In this document: positions 60,608-64,000 of the stretch, one piece after another | Numbering within the stretch: position 1 is the first letter of the stretch | Layout of the letters: each line of letters begins with the position of its first letter | Assembly (NCBI RefSeq): GCF_002368295.1 | Contig: NZ_AP018248.1 | Coordinates: 3,906,767-3,970,766, forward strand | Length of the DNA stretch: 64,000 nt | Origin: Tolypothrix tenuis PCC 7101 | GTDB taxonomy: Bacteria; Cyanobacteriota; Cyanobacteriia; Cyanobacteriales; Nostocaceae | Direction of reading: 5' to 3' | Made by a program: the position numbers and the translations under genes | Notes under the pieces: model-generated | Seen by the model: only the letters and a program-made list of their open reading frames with translations | Told to the model about the DNA's origin: nothing | Databases searched by the model: none

Positions 60608-61252
60608 TCAATCTTGGCTTGTAATCACTGGTGAGACTTGATTCCAACTACCAGAGAACACATATGTTTCTAAAGGTTTGCGGCTGCGTAACGCTAACTC
60701 TCGTTGCTGTAACCTTTCTGAGAGAGTTTGTGGATCGCCAAGATAACCAAGGGCGATCGCAGCTACAGGCTCATAACCATCTGGAATGCTGTATACTTCT
60801 TTGGCTTTAGCTACATCAAATCCCGCCATTTGGTGAATAAATAGCCCTAATGCCATTGCTTGGATTGCTAAAGTAGTCGTCGCTGCGCCAACATCATGAA
60901 AAGCGTGCCGATTTTCTGCACCGTTGCGCTCAAAGTTAAGTTTGGCTACAGAAATCATCAGAACAGGGGCATTTTTCGCCCATTCTTGATTTCCTTCTGC
61001 AAGGCAATCTAATAAACGTTGAAATTCTGTTGGATTATCTTTAGTAGCAACAATAAAATTCCACGGCTGCTCATTGTAAGAAGATGCTGCCCATCCTGCT
61101 GCTTCTAAAACTATGCATAGTTTATCTGTTTCCACTGGTTCCTCAGAAAAAGCCAAAGGACTCCACCGTTCCCGCAGCAATTCTTCAACTGGATATAGAG
61201 TATCAGCAGTTTTGTTAGTCATGAGCAGCTCTTTTCGGGTAGCAATATTCAT
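60608..61252 (-). CDS. Nitroreductase-family flavoprotein
   Basis: 214 residues. FMN-binding signature RERWSPLAFSEEPV at about 28-41, ASSYNEQPWNFIVATKDNP, a central HAFHDVGAATTTLAIQAMAL helix and the C-terminal EPVAAIALGYLGDPQTL. Uses NAD(P)H to reduce nitro-aromatics, quinones or a specific metabolite; substrate unknown. A second ATG, 10 codons in (61222), is an alternative start, since the preceding MNIATRKELL has no family equivalent that I recognise. Single gene. Confidence 0.9.
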   Translation of the reverse strand: MNIATRKELLMTNKTADTLYPVEELLRERWSPLAFSEEPVETDKLCIVLEAAGWAASSYNEQPWNFIVATKDNPTEFQRLLDCLAEGNQEWAKNAPVLMISVAKLNFERNGAENRHAFHDVGAATTTLAIQAMALGLFIHQMAGFDVAKAKEVYSIPDGYEPVAAIALGYLGDPQTLSERLQQRELALRSRKPLETYVFSGSWNQVSPVITSQD

Positions 61253-61397
61253 TAGAACTTTACCTCAAACTTTTATGCGCGCAGCAATCTATTAATAGTG
61301 TGAGTCACAGCTAGCTAAAAAAACTCCACCCTGAAGGGGATGGAGTTTAAAAATAGGCATTGGGCATGGGGCATTGGTAATTTATTCTCCCCCTGCC

Positions 61398-61508
61398 CAA
61401 TACTACTTGGTTAAGCGTTTTGAACTCAAAATAGCTTTTGGGAAAAAGGTAAAAGGTGAAAGGTTGTTTCTTTCCCATTCCCCTTTTTTCCTTTAACCGA
61501 AAATATTG
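61398..61508 (+). mobile_element. MITE family R, copy 7
   Basis: 111 bp, ends CAATACTACTTGGTTAAG and CTTTAACCGAAAATATTG, more diverged. No target duplication is evident (flanks TCCCCCTGCC and GAAGTCCCTT). It ends 8 bp before the dus stop codon. Confidence 0.6.
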
Positions 61509-61516
61509 GAAGTCCC

Positions 61517-62539
61517 TTACACGCCTTGATAGGGTGATAGGGCTAAAGTTTTTGTTTCTTCATCCAGGAGAAAGCGATCGCAAATTTTAAATAGTTCTAC
61601 CTCAGTTTGTGCTTGACGCATCAACCGCAGGAAAAGCCCTTCTGTATCTACGCTTAAAGCAATGTAATTCAGGAACATTTTCAGGTAGCCCACCCGCGCC
61701 CGCTCTGGTATATTGGGTGCTTCTGGGGTTTGCCATAAACGCTCAATATAGTTGCGTACTTCTATTAATGGCATGGGTGCGATCGCTTCTCCTCGTAAAG
61801 CTTGACGAATTTGATTAAACAACCAAGGATTCCCAATCGCCCAGCGTCCCACCATCACACCTGCTGCGCCCGTTTGAGCAAGTACTTCTAGAGCTTTTTG
61901 CGCTGAGTAAATATTACCGTTAGCAAGCACTGGGCAATTTACCCACCTTACAGCTTCCGCAATCAAATCATATTTGACTGGGCCGTGGTACATATCTTTG
62001 ACTGTGCGACCATGCAAACTCAGTAAATCAATGCTGTGGCGATTTATCAAATCTAGAATCTTGTAAAAAGTATCTGTATTTTCAAAGCCTACACGCATCT
62101 TGACAGTTAAAGGGCGATCGCTGACGGCTTGTCGTAATTCTCCCAAAATCCGATCCACTTTTTCTGGCGTGAGCAGCAATCCACCCCCAACTTGCTTGCG
62201 ATAGATTCTTGGTGCTGGACAGCCCATATTCAAGTCAACGCCAGCAATATTATATTTGCAGAGTTCTTTTGCTGTTCTGACCAAGTCTGGAATGCTTTCG
62301 CCAATCATTTGAGCAAAAACGGGTCGGCCTGTGTCGTTTTCGGTAATTGCTGCCAAAATGCTACGATTTAGCCGTGAAGTCTCATTAACGCGAAAATACT
62401 CGGTAAAGAAATAGTCAGGGCTGCCGTATTGGGCAATGACTTTCATAAACCACAGGTTTGTCACATCCTGCATGGGTGCAAGCGCAGTGAGAGGTAAGCC
62501 TGTTTGCAGCGATTGAGGGAGCGATACCTGGGACGACAT
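61517..62539 (-). CDS. dus: tRNA-dihydrouridine synthase
   Basis: 340 residues from the ATG at 62539; an in-frame TTG at 62578 would add 13 residues of non-conserved sequence. FMN TIM-barrel enzyme reducing uridine in the tRNA D-loop or variable region. LAPMQDVTNLWFMKVIAQYG at the start, catalytic cysteine C107 in VDLNMGCPAPRIYRKQVGGG, phosphate and substrate residues in SLHGRTVKDMYHG, and LANGNIYSAQKALEVL then GVMVGRWAIGNPWLF. The subgroup resembles DusC-like enzymes. The last residues overlap nothing; a family R element follows the stop. Confidence 0.94.
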   Translation of the reverse strand: MSSQVSLPQSLQTGLPLTALAPMQDVTNLWFMKVIAQYGSPDYFFTEYFRVNETSRLNRSILAAITENDTGRPVFAQMIGESIPDLVRTAKELCKYNIAGVDLNMGCPAPRIYRKQVGGGLLLTPEKVDRILGELRQAVSDRPLTVKMRVGFENTDTFYKILDLINRHSIDLLSLHGRTVKDMYHGPVKYDLIAEAVRWVNCPVLANGNIYSAQKALEVLAQTGAAGVMVGRWAIGNPWLFNQIRQALRGEAIAPMPLIEVRNYIERLWQTPEAPNIPERARVGYLKMFLNYIALSVDTEGLFLRLMRQAQTEVELFKICDRFLLDEETKTLALSPYQGV

Positions 62540-62578
62540 AGAAGATGAAGAGCATTCGACAAAGCATAACTCTATCAA

Positions 62579-62937
62579 AAAATCGTTGCTGCGGTTCTAG
62601 CTATTGTGAGGGACTTTCAAGTTGTATAGACAGAAGGCGGGGAACGGGGAAAAGAAAAAGTTGTGTTGAGTCCAGAAGTTAGAATAAATTATTTTTTGGA
62701 GCTTCCTGAGAACTATCCTCTATTTATGAAGGGAAAAGCAACAGTTATCAAGAACTATATTTGATTTTTGAAACACAATTACGTATGTAAATTCTAAGAT
62801 TCTATATACAGTAGATGGCAACCAAATATCGGAAAAACTAGGGATTAAATATAAAAATATATGCTTCTCTCTCCTGCCTACTGCAATCTACCTAAAATCA
62901 AGCCAATTCGTACATCATAAAATTGAAAAATACTGGA
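62579..62937. other. AT-rich spacer without recognisable features
   Basis: No repeat family, RNA or reading frame identified between the paralogous small genes and dus. Confidence 0.35.
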
Positions 62938-63189
62938 TCAAACACGCTGCTTTATGCGCTTCTCTCTACCAAGTAAAAAAACTAGATAAAAACGCTTTTT
63001 AAAAAAGGGAATGGACAGCCGCATATCAACAGCATGGTTTCTGCTCACCCGATTTTCAAATACCCTTTTTAGCTCTGCTAATTGCACAGGAGTAAAAGTA
63101 GCTGCTGTTTGAGGAGGAATACGGGCGAAAAACTTTTGTACAAATGGATCGGGTTGTGAATTAGGTTTAGTCAAACGGTTTTTTGGCAT
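62938..63189 (-). CDS. Small protein, paralogue of the upstream gene
   Basis: 83 residues, family not recognised. It shares with the neighbour at 63259 the sequence plan: Asp-Pro start (QPDPFVQKFFARIPPQTAAT), FTPVQLAELKRVF, a basic-histidine-DxR motif RNHAVDMRLSIPFFKKRFYL, and a final GREKR. It lacks the membrane helix and C-terminal part of its neighbour, ending right after the shared domain. Good AGGAAAGT ribosome site. It follows the paralogue by 69 bp, so probable operon. Confidence 0.75.
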   Translation of the reverse strand: MPKNRLTKPNSQPDPFVQKFFARIPPQTAATFTPVQLAELKRVFENRVSRNHAVDMRLSIPFFKKRFYLVFLLGREKRIKQRV

Positions 63190-63258
63190 ATTACTTTCCT
63201 GGTAATAATCAATTAAGCAATTCGTAATTCGTAATTACAGTTAGATTTCATGGTTTTA

Positions 63259-63738
63259 TTAGAAATCGGGACTGTGTTGATAATCCCAACACTTACCATC
63301 ACTCCAAGTTCTATTTGTGTTTTCACATTCTGATTGGTCGGAAATCCAAGGAATTGAAGTTGGATAATAAGCCTTGGATTTGGCAGTGCGATAAGACAAA
63401 GCAAAAGAAAATATAGTATAGCTAGAAGCAGAGATAATTCCGAGAATTGCTATGAGAAACAAAATATTTTTAATAGTCCAAAAAGGATATAACCCTTTTT
63501 CATAGCGTAAACGCTTTTGAGAACGGCGTTCTGAACCTCCTAGTAATACCAGATAAAATCTTAATCCGGGAATTGGTACTGAAACTCTAATGTCTAAAGA
63601 ATGACGATTCCAAGAACTTGAGCCAAGACCCCTTTGTATAGCTGCTAATTGCTCTGTTGTAAAGGAATTTGCTACTTGGGGGTCAATTTCAGCGAAAAGC
63701 TGCTCAAAATTAGGATCTATATACTGAATATTTTTCAT
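63259..63738 (-). CDS. Membrane-anchored small protein of unknown family
   Basis: 159 residues. Residues 1-75 contain the domain shared with the downstream gene (IDPNFEQLFAEIDPQVANSF, TTEQLAAIQRGL, HSLDIRVSVPIPGLRFYLVL). One membrane helix at about 90-112 (ILFLIAILGIISASSYTIFS) and an extracytoplasmic tail with two Cys (SECENTNRTWSDGKCWDYQH) that may form a disulfide. This looks like a cytosolic domain tethered by a single helix. I recall similar domains in other cyanobacteria but no function. Confidence 0.78.
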   Translation of the reverse strand: MKNIQYIDPNFEQLFAEIDPQVANSFTTEQLAAIQRGLGSSSWNRHSLDIRVSVPIPGLRFYLVLLGGSERRSQKRLRYEKGLYPFWTIKNILFLIAILGIISASSYTIFSFALSYRTAKSKAYYPTSIPWISDQSECENTNRTWSDGKCWDYQHSPDF

Positions 63739-64000
63739 AGTTACGGTGTTGGAATATACATAGTTATTACATAAGTCCTTTCTTTCATTCCGGACAGATG
63801 CTTCGCTTCATCAGGAACATAATCAGGCTTTAAAAATACTTCACATAAGTAGAGCGATGTGATTAAAGATAGCTGGAGAGGGCTGTCATTAGTCATTAGT
63901 CATTAGTCATTGGTCATTGGTAAGTAATGGTTTCAAGACGCGATTAATCGCGTCTGTACAACTCAGCACGCTTCAAGTTCTATCGCAGGATAGATAAACA
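63739..64000. other. Terminal spacer with TCATTAG heptamers and a GACGCGAT palindrome
   Basis: GTCATTA/GTCATTG units at 63889-63920, then the palindrome AGACGCGATTAATCGCGTCT at 63936-63955, as downstream of cysK. No gene seen to the window end. Confidence 0.55.

Overview
The window looks like chromosome of a filamentous, heterocyst-type cyanobacterium (Nostoc/Calothrix/Tolypothrix relatives). The supporting evidence is as follows. There are many HIP1 octamers (GCGATCGC), 7-bp tandem repeats (ATTACCC-like), and a gene set that includes heme oxygenase for bilin synthesis, a CrtW carotenoid ketolase, Uma2-family proteins, a close homologue of the Nostoc punctiforme bacterial dynamin BDLP, and a five-gene block resembling the hormogonium polysaccharide cluster hpsL-hpsP. 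No rRNA or tRNA gene was seen. Identifications rest on recognition of motifs and family sequences, not on database searches.

Layout. 0.7-10.7 kb: TetR regulator, a Tat-targeted FAD/Rieske oxidoreductase related to carotenoid desaturases, an SMR pump, an esterase, an MprF-like lysyl-phosphatidylglycerol synthase, a DUF485/ActP-like symporter pair and a beta-carbonic anhydrase. 10.9-13.3 kb: a histidine-kinase remnant, a conserved hypothetical, a thioredoxin-like [2Fe-2S] ferredoxin and cysK. 13.6-18.3 kb: a small coiled-coil membrane protein and two tandem dynamin-like GTPases, the second fused to a C-terminal J-domain. 18.3-28.5 kb (minus strand): Uma2, 1-Cys peroxiredoxin, the hpsP-O-N-M-L block and glmM. 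29.2-31.4 kb: heme oxygenase and a CobW metallochaperone. 31.7-33.5 kb: five tandem double-glycine-leader precursor peptides with their own terminator. 34.0-36.1 kb: a c-heme sensor with a HAMP domain and a MinD/ParA-like ATPase. 36.8-41.2 kb: a 1281-residue metallophosphoesterase-NACHT-LRR protein with a small membrane protein just upstream, the strongest candidate for an undescribed immune system. 41.5-51.6 kb: a small membrane protein, a frameshifted zinc-ribbon gene, a plant-type asparaginase, hflX, crtW, and two large fusion enzymes (GH1-like/RmlD-like; glycosyltransferase/UDP-galactopyranose mutase). 51.6-55.3 kb: almost gene-free and repeat-rich, with two orphan CRISPR remnants, a 63-bp tandem repeat and nested mobile elements. 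55.3-63.7 kb: an RND efflux pump with its adaptor, a nitroreductase, a tRNA-dihydrouridine synthase and a pair of paralogous small proteins of unknown function.

The intergenic space is heavily colonised by non-autonomous palindromic elements. One family (seven copies, ends CAATACT..TCGGTTAAGG) shows 10-bp target-site duplications. Another (four copies, ends GGTGTCAACTTAA) has one copy sitting inside a CRISPR interval and itself split by a third element that has perfect 17-bp terminal inverted repeats and a 9-bp duplication.

Functional themes: cell-envelope and exopolysaccharide synthesis (hps block, glmM, glf fusion, GH1/RmlD fusion, MprF-like), pigment and cofactor chemistry (ho1, crtW, Rieske desaturase-like protein, CobW), membrane remodelling (dynamin pair), export and detoxification (SMR, RND, nitroreductase, peroxiredoxin), and biological conflict (NACHT-LRR, precursor peptide array, CRISPR remnants).
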